DNA of 64,000 nt from Clostridia bacterium (GCA_017510525.1 JAFWNC010000019.1:90611-154610); one strand, 5' to 3'; numbered from the stretch's first letter, positions 27,436 through 36,737 are shown. The notes: generated by a model from the sequence alone, not told the origin. Translations and numbers: made by a program.

Positions 27436-29454
27436 ATGGATGAGAAAAAATATAAGGAAGCGGTTGATGAGATTAAAGCTAGTGAAGAATTAAAAAATAA
27501 AACTTTAGAAAAAATGCAAACAAAGAAAAGTTCAAAAGTTTATTTAAAAGTTATTTCTGTTGCTGCTGTTGTTATGTTAGTTTTTTCTGTTTCTTTTTTT
27601 GGAATGAATGAATTTAAGAAAAATGATGGCGGAGATAAACCAGAAGAAAAGAAAAATGTTGCTATTGTTGATTCAAATGAATATGCATCTCATTTTAAAG
27701 ATAAAAATGAATTGCGTGAATACTTAGAAAAACAAGCAAAATCATCATATAGAGGTGAAATTTTAGTTGATTATGCAGAAACTGATAGTATTTCAATGTC
27801 AGCTACTAATGGAGAATCAAAAGGAGCAGTAATGTCTCAAAATGTAAAATCAGAGACTGGTACTGATTCAGATTCTTCAAATTATTCTAAGACAAATAAT
27901 CAAGTTGAAGGAGTAGAAGAGGCTGATATTATAAAAACTGATGGAAGATATATTTACTATATTTGTAGATCAGGTGATTCTAGAATTTTAATTATAGATG
28001 CTCAAAATTTAGAAATATTGGAGGAAATAGATGATTTAGAGGAAAGACATGAAACTGTTTCTCCTGAGGAATTATTTATTTTTGAAGATAAAATGATTGT
28101 AATTGCTGATAAATGGAAAGATGTTGATTACGATTATGATTATTATTTAGATACTGATTCAACATGTGCTTTTATATTTGATATTTCTGATAAAGAAGAT
28201 GTTGAGTTAGAGAGAACTATTGAAATAGATGGAAATTATATTTCTTCAAGAATGATTGATGATGATTTATATTTTATAACTGAAAAATATGTATATTTTT
28301 ATGATGATATAAAAGATAGAGAAATTATTCCTTACTTTACTGATACAGCAGTTTCAAGAAAAGAACAAGAGTTATCATTAGATTGTATTTGTTGTTTACC
28401 AGATTCAGATGAACGCACTTATGTTAATATTGTTGGTGTTGATGTTGATGATGATGATGATGCAAATATTCAAACAATTATAGGTGCTAGTGCAGAGGTT
28501 TATTCTAGTGAAAAATATATTTATATTTCTAAACCAAATTATAGATATAATAGATATATTGGTTCTGAAAGTTCATCAACTGAGATTTTTAAGATAAAAT
28601 TAGACAATTCTAAAGTTTCTTTTGTAGCTAAAGGAAAAGTTAGAGGAACAATCTTAAATCAGTTTTCTATGGATGAATATAAAGGTAATTTAAGAATTGC
28701 TACAACTTCTTATAATAGAAAATATGATACTGAAAATAATATTTATATTTTAGATAAAGATTTAAATGAGATTGGATATTTAGAAGGTTTAGCAAAAGAA
28801 GAACAAATATATTCAGTAAGATTTATGGGTAAAACTGGTTATGTTGTAACATTTAAACAAGTTGATCCATTATTTGTAATTGATTTATCAGATCCTAAAA
28901 ATCCAGAAGTTAAAGGTAAATTAAAGATTCCTGGATATAGTAGTTATTTACATCCTTATGATGATACTCATGTTATTGGAATTGGAAAAAATACTGAAGA
29001 AACTCAATATGGAGCTACTGTAAATACAAATATGAAAATGTCAATGTTTGATGTTTCAGATTTAGAGAATCCTAAAGAAATGTTTTCTGTTTCAATAGGT
29101 GGAAAGGGAACATATTCTGAAATATTAAATAATCATAAAGCATTGTTCTTTAATAAAGAGAAAAACTTGATAGGATTCCCTATAACAATTTATGATGAGA
29201 ATGATACTGATTATTATAGTAAAACTAGAATGCAAGGTGCTATAATTTATGAGATTGATTTAGAGAATAAAGAGTTCAAGGAAAAAGGAACTATTTCACT
29301 TAAAAAGGTTGAAACTGGATATTATAGTTATGATTATTCTAGGGTTATTAATAGAATTATTTATATAGGTGATAAAATATATGCTTTATCAGATTCTATT
29401 ATGAAGGTTGTTGATATTTATAGCTTGAAGGAATTGGGTGAGTTGGAATTTTAA
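27436..29454 (+). CDS. Membrane-anchored beta-propeller protein, probable anti-sigma partner
   Basis: 672 residues. A short cytoplasmic N-terminus (about 1-34, MDEKKYKEAVDEIKASEELKNKTLEKM, the region typical of anti-sigma N-termini) is followed by one membrane segment (about 36-56) and a large extracellular part with the PF09826-type beta-propeller (NNQVEGVEEADIIKTDGRYIYYI...). Asp-rich loops (VDVDDDDDANIQ) could bind metal. It starts one base after the ECF sigma stop. Inference: it holds the sigma factor at the membrane and senses an external signal. The propeller domain itself is well matched. Confidence 0.8.
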   Translation: MDEKKYKEAVDEIKASEELKNKTLEKMQTKKSSKVYLKVISVAAVVMLVFSVSFFGMNEFKKNDGGDKPEEKKNVAIVDSNEYASHFKDKNELREYLEKQAKSSYRGEILVDYAETDSISMSATNGESKGAVMSQNVKSETGTDSDSSNYSKTNNQVEGVEEADIIKTDGRYIYYICRSGDSRILIIDAQNLEILEEIDDLEERHETVSPEELFIFEDKMIVIADKWKDVDYDYDYYLDTDSTCAFIFDISDKEDVELERTIEIDGNYISSRMIDDDLYFITEKYVYFYDDIKDREIIPYFTDTAVSRKEQELSLDCICCLPDSDERTYVNIVGVDVDDDDDANIQTIIGASAEVYSSEKYIYISKPNYRYNRYIGSESSSTEIFKIKLDNSKVSFVAKGKVRGTILNQFSMDEYKGNLRIATTSYNRKYDTENNIYILDKDLNEIGYLEGLAKEEQIYSVRFMGKTGYVVTFKQVDPLFVIDLSDPKNPEVKGKLKIPGYSSYLHPYDDTHVIGIGKNTEETQYGATVNTNMKMSMFDVSDLENPKEMFSVSIGGKGTYSEILNNHKALFFNKEKNLIGFPITIYDENDTDYYSKTRMQGAIIYEIDLENKEFKEKGTISLKKVETGYYSYDYSRVINRIIYIGDKIYALSDSIMKVVDIYSLKELGELEF

Positions 29455-29514
29455 ATAGAACTGAATAAAAGGGACGGTTCAAGATTACTGAAAAAGTCAA
29501 AAATTTGATAATGT

Positions 29515-29542
29515 AGGGGCGACTAGTAGTCGCCCCTACATT
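29515..29542. repeat. GTAGGGGCGACTAGTAGTCGCCCCTAC palindrome
   Basis: Near-perfect self-complementary unit shortly after the beta-propeller gene, a likely terminator stem. Confidence 0.65.
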
Positions 29543-29718
29543 TTGCAAATCTGTTTTTGGAAGGTGTCCCTAAAACAGGTAAGTTTTAAAATTTGTTGTT
29601 GACTTTTGTTCTTTTTATATGTAAAATTTATGTGTAAGGAAAACAAAAGAGGAGAAATATTTTAAGATGGAAAGCATTGAGAGAGTATATATATATATCG
29701 GGATAATTAAAAATATTT

Positions 29719-29794
29719 TATTTAACATAGAGGGAAAGTCTATGGTTTTTTATGCTGTGTAGTAAAAAGCCATGGGCTTTTTTGGCGTGCGTGT
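29719..29794 (+). repeat. Two-copy hairpin/terminator element, copy 2
   Basis: AACATAGAGGGAAAGTCTATGG, then a second stem in which CTATGGTTTTTT pairs with AAAAAGCCATGGG, then CTTTTTTGGCGTGCGTG. Same plan as 2696-2768 with base changes in both stems. Confidence 0.5.
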
Positions 29795-29834
29795 AGATTT
29801 GAAATTATATATTAATTTTCTTTATTTTTTTTAC

Positions 29835-29948
29835 AAATTGAAATATAGCAATTTCTCAGCTTAGGCTGCGGACGCTCTGCTATTTCACAATTTTCTAACG
29901 AAAATTGAAAAACACCTTGCTACGCTTCAAAATTCTATATTTCAATTT
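29835..29948. repeat. ~105-bp inverted-repeat element, copy C
   Basis: Arms AAATTGAAATATAG / CTATATTTCAATTT; the core is as in copy A except for a different inner stem (CAATTTTC...GAAAATTG). Confidence 0.75.
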
Positions 29949-30115
29949 TATAATACAGGAAATTTTAGAAAATTAATATATAATTTCAAATATGAGGAAT
30001 TATTTGTAGGGGCGGGTTTTTATGCACGCCCGAGACCCGCGAAGCCGGGTAGGATTTGGTTATATTATAAAAATAATATAAATTTTTATAAAAAAACGAA
30101 GGAGGAATTAAGAAA

Positions 30116-31549
30116 TTGTTTATTTCAAAATTTAGGGACAGGAAAGGTATTACACTTATTGCTTTGGTTATTACTATTATTGTTCTTTTGATTTTGGCTG
30201 GAGTTACTATTGCGATGGTTGTAGGTGATAATGGAATTTTGAGTAGGTCTAGAGAGGCTAAGGATACTACAAATATTAAGAAAATTCAGGAAGAGGTTGA
30301 TTTGGAGGCTGCTGATTTAGTCGCTGAGTATCATTCTAAAGATAACGGTCAGGTTCCAAGTACAGCTGGAGAGTATGTAGCAGTACAAATAAATGAAAAA
30401 ACGGTAAATGGAATTGAAATTAAAGCTGATGAAAGTACAATGAAAATAACAGCAAGTAAAGATGGAATAACAGTAGAAGGAATAATTCAAGATGACGGAC
30501 ATATTGAGTGGTATGATGAAAATAGTACAGTAGCTGGAGGAGGTTCTGGAGCAGGTAATGGAGAAACTGGCGGTGGCTCAGAAACTACAAATGAACCAAG
30601 AGATACAGCCATAGAAAGTGCCTTAACAGAAAAATTGGCTAGCTCAACAGCTTCAGAGAGATTAATAGAGGTAAGTTATAATCCGCAAGGAACCTATTCA
30701 TGGAACAAAGAACTTGCAACATCAGATCGAACAGGAACTGATACATTAAGTAGCGGGGAAGGTGGAAGTTTTATTGTAAATACATGGAGAGTATTGGATG
30801 TAGATACAACGACAGGAACAGTAAGATTAGTCCCAAAAAATTATGCAAGTGGAACAGTAAGATTCCAAGGGGCGCAAGGATATAATAATGCAGTAAAATT
30901 ATTAAATGACGCTTGTAGCGCACTTTATAGTGATTCAGATGCTGGAGCAACAGCAAAAAGTATAAATATAGATGATATAGAAGATATAATGGAAACTTTA
31001 CCAACAGAGGCGACTGCGCCAACGCAACTATATTCAGCATATGATTCAAGTAATAGTAAATATCCAGTAATATATGGAAATGAAAATAAAGCAGTAATAA
31101 ATGGTGGTGATTCAATATCTAATGGATTAGGGTTAAGCCAGCAGACATCATTTATCCAAAGGTCAGAAGGAACGTCAGAGACTAATACTTTGTCAGGAAG
31201 TAAGAACGATATTGGAGCAATAACAACAGCAACAAGTATAAGACCATATCATACATATTATTCTAAAGATAACAGTTCATTTACAACAGCATTAGGAAAT
31301 AAAAGTGGAATAATATTGCCAAACGGAAGTTCAACTGATTATTGGGTGGCTTCGCGCTGCGTCAATACGAGCTCCGGCAATTGCCTCTTCAATGTGCGTT
31401 ATGTGTACGGAGGCGACTTGAGAGCTGGCCTAATGTTCAGATCAGACGGCAAAACTGACTACTACTCGCGTGCTTTGTTCCCCGTAGTTTCTCTAAGCTC
31501 TGGACACCTTACAGCAAATGCAACAGGAACTGGATATACAGTAGAATAG
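30116..31549 (+). CDS. Prepilin-like surface protein with variable C-terminal domain (second copy)
   Basis: 477 residues from TTG 30116, with GGAGG about 10 bases upstream. Residues after RKGITLIALVITIIVLLILAG through SRSREAKDTTNIKKIQEEVDLEAADLVAEYHSKDNG are almost identical to the protein at 8750. A Gly-rich linker follows, then an unrelated middle domain, then a GC-rich C-terminal segment starting YWVASRCVNTSS and ending FPVVSLSSGH. Composition shifts from A-rich to GC-rich near 31340, marking a cassette-like tail. Probably exported and surface displayed. Confidence 0.8.
   Translation: MFISKFRDRKGITLIALVITIIVLLILAGVTIAMVVGDNGILSRSREAKDTTNIKKIQEEVDLEAADLVAEYHSKDNGQVPSTAGEYVAVQINEKTVNGIEIKADESTMKITASKDGITVEGIIQDDGHIEWYDENSTVAGGGSGAGNGETGGGSETTNEPRDTAIESALTEKLASSTASERLIEVSYNPQGTYSWNKELATSDRTGTDTLSSGEGGSFIVNTWRVLDVDTTTGTVRLVPKNYASGTVRFQGAQGYNNAVKLLNDACSALYSDSDAGATAKSINIDDIEDIMETLPTEATAPTQLYSAYDSSNSKYPVIYGNENKAVINGGDSISNGLGLSQQTSFIQRSEGTSETNTLSGSKNDIGAITTATSIRPYHTYYSKDNSSFTTALGNKSGIILPNGSSTDYWVASRCVNTSSGNCLFNVRYVYGGDLRAGLMFRSDGKTDYYSRALFPVVSLSSGHLTANATGTGYTVE
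31340..31495 (+). other. Candidate diversity-generating-retroelement variable region 2
   Basis: Starts TATTGGGTGGCTTCGC and ends CCCGTAGTTTCTCTA, both shared with region 1. Between them lie many NNC/NAC codons (TGC, AGC, GGC, GAC, TAC, TTC) consistent with randomised AAC positions. The template repeat is not in the window. Confidence 0.5.
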
Positions 31550-31633
31550 AGTCTTCAAAGAAAAGTGTTCAAAGTCGAAAATGGGTCCCAGCTCGGTCCG
31601 ATTAGGACGAGCAGGGGGATTTCATAAAGTAAT

Positions 31634-31720
31634 CGTAGCGGAGCACAGCGTGCTCCAAGAAAAAAATATGGAGTGATGACGTGGGAGATGTGGAGCGCAA
31701 TGTGCTCCGCTACGATTACA
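31634..31720. repeat. GGAGCACA.../...TGTGCTCC palindromes
   Basis: Two GCTACGA-type units, CGTAGCGGAGCACAGCGTGCTCC and GGAGCGCAATGTGCTCCGCTACGA, in opposite orientation. Confidence 0.5.
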
Positions 31721-31759
31721 AATGGGGATACTTCTCAAAAGTACCTTTGATGTCAAATT

Positions 31760-31801
31760 AAAAACGAGTAGGCAAATTTATAATATGCTTACTCGTTTTT
31801 T
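31760..31801. terminator. Bidirectional intrinsic terminator
   Basis: AAAAACGAGTAGGCA pairs with TGCTTACTCGTTTTT around an AT-rich loop; A and T runs flank the stem. It lies between the converging prepilin and Rpn genes. Confidence 0.75.
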
Positions 31802-31827
31802 GAAATTTGATTTTATCTTATTTTTAT

Positions 31828-32646
31828 TTATTTTAATTTTTCAATTTGGTCTTTTGTTAATTCAGTTAATTCTATTATCTCATTTATATTTTTTCCTTTT
31901 TTAAGCATTTTTTTAGCTATTTCAAGTTTGTATGAATTAATCCCTTGAGCTATTCCTTCTTTTCTAGCTCTTGACAGAGCATCATATTCATCTCTTATTG
32001 CTTTTTCACGAAGGAAAGCTAATCTTTTAGTTTCTTCATCTCCGGTTAAATATTCAAGTTCTTCTTCAGCTTTTTTTACTTTATCATTTTTAATCATATG
32101 AAGTTCCTCCATATTATCATATTTGATAAATGAAAGCCATTCTTCAAGTTTGTTTGAAATTCTTTTACATTTTTTTCTGAATTTTGGTAGTTGAATATAG
32201 TGTAATTCTAGTTTATTAGTTAAAATAATATTTTCATAATCTCTTTTCAATCGTGCTCTTTCGTGAAATGGACCTTCATCAAATACATTATAATCTGTAA
32301 TCCATATTGAAATAGAGCGCGGAGTTTCTGTATAATCTTGACCGTTAAATAGGTTTTCATGATATGTTCCAGTTCCATAAAAAAGAGATCTATCGATTGT
32401 ATTATATTTGTCTTTAACCTGCATTTCAATATCAACAATTGTATCATCATTTAATGTAGCAACAACATCAAGAATTCCAAGCTTTTCAGCAATTTGTTTT
32501 CTTTCTAAAGAAACATCTTTATTAATTTTAACTTTCTTTATTTGAATATCAGGTAGAATTGCTTCGAGTAAATCTTTTAATAAACTAGAATTTTTTTGAA
32601 CTCCAAAAATTTTTTTAAAAATAAAGTCATTAGTAGGTTTTAACAT
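31828..32646 (-). CDS. Rpn-family recombination-promoting nuclease (PD-(D/E)XK)
   Basis: 272 residues. The start MLKPTNDFIFKKIFG, then LGILDVVATLNDDTIVDIEMQV (the PD-(D/E)XK nuclease core: D in LDV, E in IEMQ), is characteristic of Rpn/putative-transposase (PDDEXK) proteins. The C-terminus has the charged REKAIRDEYDALSRARKEGIAQG and a short repeat (AKKMLKKGKNINEIIELTELTKDQIEKL) usual in this family. These are mobile-type nucleases linked to RecA-independent exchange in E. coli. Single gene, ends next to a terminator. RBS is GGAGGTGAT. Confidence 0.85.
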   Translation of the reverse strand: MLKPTNDFIFKKIFGVQKNSSLLKDLLEAILPDIQIKKVKINKDVSLERKQIAEKLGILDVVATLNDDTIVDIEMQVKDKYNTIDRSLFYGTGTYHENLFNGQDYTETPRSISIWITDYNVFDEGPFHERARLKRDYENIILTNKLELHYIQLPKFRKKCKRISNKLEEWLSFIKYDNMEELHMIKNDKVKKAEEELEYLTGDEETKRLAFLREKAIRDEYDALSRARKEGIAQGINSYKLEIAKKMLKKGKNINEIIELTELTKDQIEKLK

Positions 32647-32879
32647 TCTTCATTTATCACCTCCATTGTAGCATATTTAATTATTATTTTCAATTTAAAA
32701 GTGAAATTTTTGTGTAAGAATTTACACATAGATAAAAATAATTTGAATAAATGATAAAATCAAATTTCATTAAAAGTATTTAAACATCATTTTTGGAAAT
32801 TGTCAAGAAGAAATACAGAAAACTCATATTGCATATATTTTATTATTTATGATAAAATACGGATTATGGGAGGTAGTTT

Positions 32880-34646
32880 ATGAGAAGAGATGAGATTGAT
32901 GAGAAGTTTAAATGGGATTTGAGTAGTATGTATGCTTCTAAAGAGGAGTATGAGAAGGATTTTAATGAAGTAAAAAATAAATTAGGTGATATAGAAAAAT
33001 TTAAAGGTGCTTTTTTGAATTCTGTAGAGGATTTTATTGAATTTATGTCTTTTTCTGAGTTTATGGAAAGAAAAATTGAGAAGTTATACACTTTTGCACA
33101 TCTTGCTGTGGATGTTGAGCCTGAAAATCAAGAGATGCAGACTTTAAGTGCTAATATTATTGGATTAGAGGAAGATTATTCTAATAGAACGGTTTTTGTT
33201 AATTTAGATATTTTGAAAAATGAGGATAAGGCTTTAGAAATAATAAAAGATGAAAGATGTAAGAAGTATTCTAATATGATAAATAGTGTTTTGAGAACTA
33301 AACCTCATGTTTTAAGTGATGATGTTGAGGCTGTTTTGGCTCAGGCTAGTGGAGTTTTAGGTAATTCTTATAAAACATATACTTCAATAAGACCAACTTT
33401 TAAACCTGTTATTATAGATGGTAAAGAGCATTTCTTAAATGAGGAAACTGTAAAGGAATTTTTAAAAAATAAGGATGAAAATATTAGAAAACAGGCTTAT
33501 GAGAACTTAAATATTGAATATAAAAAATTTGCTAATGTATATGCTAATACTTTAGAAGGAACAATGAAAAAAGATGTTTTTTATTCTAAAGTTAGAAAGT
33601 TTAATAGTCCTTTAGAGGCTAGTGTTTTTAGTGATGAAGTAAGTTGTGATTTATTTTATAAAGTGCTTGAGATGGCTAATAATAAGTATCATAGTTATTA
33701 TCTAGAATACTTGGATGTTACTAAAAAAATTCTTGGAAAAGATATTTTAGAAATGTATGATTTAAAAGTTCCAATTACAAAAGTTCCTGATAAAAAGTAT
33801 TCTTTAGATGATGCGTTTGAACTTATTTTTGAAGCTACTAAGAATTTTGGACCTGAATATAGAGAAATTTTAGAAAAGGCTAGAAGCGAAAGATGGGTTG
33901 ATTATATGCCTCATGAAGGAAAAAGACATGGCGCTTATTCTTCTGGTTGTTATGATTCTAATCCATATATCTTAACAAGTTTTATTGGTGATATTGAGTC
34001 TGTATTTACATTAATTCATGAGCTTGGACATTCAGTTCATTCATATTTATCAAACCATAATCAAGAATATGTTAATAGTAATTATAGAATTTTTGTTGCT
34101 GAAGTTGCTTCAACTGTTAATGAAAATCTTTTAATGAATTTGTTGATTGAAAAAGCTGAAACTAAAGAAGAAAAGGCTTATTTATTGTCTAGAAAATTGG
34201 ATGAATTTATTGGAACTTGTTATCGTCAGCCATTTTTTGCTGAGTTTGAAAATACTTTACATGAGAAAGTTGCAAAGAATGAGGGATTATCAGCTAAAAC
34301 AATTACTGATATTTATTCTGATTTAACTGACAAGTATTATGGCGGAAGAGTTAGAAAACATGAATATTTTCCATATACTTGTTTTGCAGTTCCACATTTT
34401 TATTATAATTATTATGTTTATAAATATACTGTTGGAATGTGTGTTTCTTCTGTAATTGCAAAAAGAGTTTTTGATGGTAATAAGGAACAAATAGAAAGAT
34501 ATTTAAACTTCTTAAAATCTGGTTCAAATAAGGCTCCTGCTGAGCTTTTGACTGACGCCGGTGTTAATCCATTAGAAGATAAATTATATGAAGAAGCTTT
34601 CAACAATTTTAAAAAGGACTTAGATAGCTTTAAAGAGGTTATATAG
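32880..34646 (+). CDS. pepF: Oligoendopeptidase F
   Basis: 588 residues, normal M3B length. Zinc metallopeptidase that cleaves short peptides. The catalytic motif HELGHSVH lies near residue 380, with the third ligand region in EVASTVNENLL. N-terminal start KFKWDLSSMYASKEEYEKDF is typical. The ATG follows GGGAGG by six bases. It is a stand-alone gene with a hairpin GTGTAAGAATTTACAC in the upstream gap and the inverted-repeat copy D after its stop. Confidence 0.94.
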   Translation: MRRDEIDEKFKWDLSSMYASKEEYEKDFNEVKNKLGDIEKFKGAFLNSVEDFIEFMSFSEFMERKIEKLYTFAHLAVDVEPENQEMQTLSANIIGLEEDYSNRTVFVNLDILKNEDKALEIIKDERCKKYSNMINSVLRTKPHVLSDDVEAVLAQASGVLGNSYKTYTSIRPTFKPVIIDGKEHFLNEETVKEFLKNKDENIRKQAYENLNIEYKKFANVYANTLEGTMKKDVFYSKVRKFNSPLEASVFSDEVSCDLFYKVLEMANNKYHSYYLEYLDVTKKILGKDILEMYDLKVPITKVPDKKYSLDDAFELIFEATKNFGPEYREILEKARSERWVDYMPHEGKRHGAYSSGCYDSNPYILTSFIGDIESVFTLIHELGHSVHSYLSNHNQEYVNSNYRIFVAEVASTVNENLLMNLLIEKAETKEEKAYLLSRKLDEFIGTCYRQPFFAEFENTLHEKVAKNEGLSAKTITDIYSDLTDKYYGGRVRKHEYFPYTCFAVPHFYYNYYVYKYTVGMCVSSVIAKRVFDGNKEQIERYLNFLKSGSNKAPAELLTDAGVNPLEDKLYEEAFNNFKKDLDSFKEVI

Positions 34647-34660
34647 GAATTTAAGTGAGA

Positions 34661-34768
34661 AAAGATTTGAATATAGAATTTTGAAGTGTGGCAAGGTGTT
34701 TTTGACGTAGTCAAAAATAGCGGAGCGTCCGCAGCCTAAACTGAAAAAATTACTATATTCAAATCTTT
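34661..34768. repeat. ~105-bp inverted-repeat element, copy D (reverse orientation)
   Basis: Arms AAAGATTTGAATATAG / CTATATTCAAATCTTT; the core is the reverse complement of copy A (GGCAAGGTGTTTTTGAC...AGCGGAGCGTCCGCAGCC). Confidence 0.75.
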
Positions 34769-34775
34769 CTTGCAT

Positions 34776-34805
34776 TTGACTATATACAATAAAGTGTGGT
34801 ATAAT
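34776..34805 (+). promoter_or_regulatory. Sigma-A-type promoter of the VanW gene
   Basis: TTGACT (34776-34781), an 18-base spacer and TATAAT (34800-34805). Confidence 0.65.
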
Positions 34806-34854
34806 TATAGTTGTCGATTTACTATTATATACTTAATGAAAGGAGTAGATTACC

Positions 34855-35736
34855 ATGAAATCTATTCGGAGGCACTTTTTAACATTGTCAGCACTTGTTT
34901 TGGCTATGCAGTCAAACGTATTTGGTGCTGAACTACAGTATCGGCTTGTAGCCAGAGATACGACTTTACAGTCAAATACAGGAGAAGTAATTCCTCTTTC
35001 AGGAGATACTCTTGTTATTTTACAGGAAGTTGTTGATGACTATAATGCCATAATAAGCGCAGGTGACTACAGGGGAACTGTTCCAAGAATTGATTTGAAG
35101 TACACAAAAAAATATGTGTATAAATCAAATTTAAATTTAAGAGATGCTCCTGTAGATGGAACTGTTTTAACAACTATGCCGGAAGGCAGCTGTGTAAGCG
35201 TTCTTTCATCTGAAGATGGCTGGAGCAAGGTTTCTTTTAATGGGATGATAGGTTATTGCTCTGAAGAGTATTTAACCTCAAAACACATTATTGGAAGCTA
35301 CAGAACTCAGCTTATGGGAGATTCTGCTAATGCGAATAACATACGAGTTGCCAGCAATTACATTAATGGCAGTATTGTTAAAGCAGGACAGAAATTCTCA
35401 TATCTCAACAGCATTGGTGGAGAGAGTACACCTGAGAAAGGGTATCAGGAAGCCAAGGTTTTAATAAACGGAAAAGCTTCTACTGGAATGGGTGGCGGAG
35501 TATGTCAGGTTAGTTCAACCTTACATGCTGCTATTGTAACTAACCAGGAAAGCCAAGAACTTATTGAGATAGCTGAGAGACATTCTCATTCGGCTGAAGT
35601 TGCTTATATTGCTAAAGGTTTAGATGCTACGGTTTGGTATCCAGATTTAGATCTGGTAATAGTTCCGAGCGTAGACATCGAAATTGATAGCTATGTTGAG
35701 GGTGGCTATGTTTATGTAGATATTGTTGAATTGTGA
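34855..35736 (+). CDS. VanW family protein with SH3 domain; uses CGG as arginine
   Basis: 293 residues. A signal peptide (MKSIRRHFLTLSALVLAMQS...FGA, cleavage near 25) is followed by an SH3-like domain (about 80-142; NLRDAPVDGTVLTTMPEGSCVSVLS) and a VanW domain (about 150-260; GGGVCQVSSTLHAAIV). Probably acts at the cell wall. Codon use differs from neighbours: AGC, GGC, CTG and AGG are common, and CGG is in frame at 34867 and 34942. Reading those as shifts would truncate the protein at once, so here CGG must be arginine or the gene is dead. Own promoter and terminator; likely acquired. Confidence 0.85.
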   Translation: MKSIRRHFLTLSALVLAMQSNVFGAELQYRLVARDTTLQSNTGEVIPLSGDTLVILQEVVDDYNAIISAGDYRGTVPRIDLKYTKKYVYKSNLNLRDAPVDGTVLTTMPEGSCVSVLSSEDGWSKVSFNGMIGYCSEEYLTSKHIIGSYRTQLMGDSANANNIRVASNYINGSIVKAGQKFSYLNSIGGESTPEKGYQEAKVLINGKASTGMGGGVCQVSSTLHAAIVTNQESQELIEIAERHSHSAEVAYIAKGLDATVWYPDLDLVIVPSVDIEIDSYVEGGYVYVDIVEL

Positions 35737-35740
35737 AAAC

Positions 35741-35777
35741 AAAAACGCGGATATTTTTTAATGTCCGCGTTTTTTTG
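35741..35777 (+). terminator. Intrinsic terminator after the VanW gene
   Basis: AACGCGGATATTTTTTAATGTCCGCGTTTTTTT: a GC stem CGCGGA/TCCGCG and a T run. Confidence 0.85.
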
Positions 35778-35834
35778 TTGAAAAAAAGTATTAAAAAATA
35801 TATAATATTCTTAATAATAATTTTTGGAGGAATA

Positions 35835-36737
35835 ATGAAAAAATATAAAATTTTAATAGTCTCAGATCATGAAACAACAGGTGTTAAAGATGACTTATAT
35901 ATTGCTAGATCTTTTAAAAACGATGGGCATTTAGTAAGGGTTTTTAAAAATAGTTATCAAGCAAGTTTTGACGAAAAATTTGATGTTATTATAAGAAGAT
36001 ATGATTGGCCTGAAAATATTTTAGTTAGTGGTTATTATGGGAATAAAAATGAAAATTTAAAGGCTCGTATTTATAGAAGAAGGAAGGTTGTTGGGATTAA
36101 TCTATTTGGATTTCAAGAGACAGATTATAGTTTTTTTGAAACATTTACAAGAGAAAAGATTCCTAATGTGATTCCAAGTGTTGTTAGACAAGGAGCAGTA
36201 CCACATATTTTAAGATTATATGATACTGATAGATTTATTATAAGGGAAAAATACCAGTATCTTGCCAAACAAAACAAAGCATTACATGTTATGATTAATC
36301 AGATTCCAAAGTATTTTGAAAAAGATGTTCATATGATTCAACCTGATTTAAAATATAAATCCGAAGTACAATTTCATTTTGTTGGAAACAAATTATTGTA
36401 TGCTTTTGAGTATACACCTAATAAATATTCAAGCTTGGCTAAAGAAAAATTATTAGATATTTCTCCAGAAGATAGAGAGGTTGCTGAAAGATTTGCTAAA
36501 ATATCTAATATGAAATATGGAATGCAGAGAATAGATTTTATAAGGCTTACAAATGGTGAATTAATGTTATCTGAAATTAGAGATACAAATGTGGATATGA
36601 GACTGGAGAAACTGGATCCACATTTAAGAGAAAAGGTTATAAATGAGTTTAAAAAGAATATATATGAATTTTTAGAGTTAGATTTAGAAGAACAACAAAG
36701 ATTTGTATATTATGATAGATATTATTATCCAGCCTAA
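35835..36737 (+). CDS. ATP-grasp-like protein of unknown function
   Basis: 300 residues from ATG 35835, with TTGGAGG upstream. The N-terminus (YKILIVSDHETTGVKDDLYIARSFKNDGH) resembles a pre-ATP-grasp fold. The body contains a central RFIIREKYQYL region and a C-terminal block YGMQRIDFIRLTNGELMLSEIRDTN that looks like the metal-binding end of ATP-grasp ligases (D-x-I...E-x-R-x-x-N). No neighbouring gene suggests a substrate. The family assignment is by fold-like motifs only. Confidence 0.55.
   Translation: MKKYKILIVSDHETTGVKDDLYIARSFKNDGHLVRVFKNSYQASFDEKFDVIIRRYDWPENILVSGYYGNKNENLKARIYRRRKVVGINLFGFQETDYSFFETFTREKIPNVIPSVVRQGAVPHILRLYDTDRFIIREKYQYLAKQNKALHVMINQIPKYFEKDVHMIQPDLKYKSEVQFHFVGNKLLYAFEYTPNKYSSLAKEKLLDISPEDREVAERFAKISNMKYGMQRIDFIRLTNGELMLSEIRDTNVDMRLEKLDPHLREKVINEFKKNIYEFLELDLEEQQRFVYYDRYYYPA

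Larger units (their letters stand above)
29455..30115. other. Repeat-rich intergenic region
   Basis: No gene is supported in these 661 bases. It contains a GTAGGGGCGACTAGTAGTCGCCCCTAC palindrome, the second copy of the hairpin-terminator element, inverted-repeat copy C and a GTAGGGGCGGG unit with the GACCCGCGAAG tail. Confidence 0.65.

Noticed and set aside
8750..31549. A complete diversity-generating retroelement in this window
   Set aside because: No reverse transcriptase, accessory protein or template repeat was found; only the two candidate variable tails are present.
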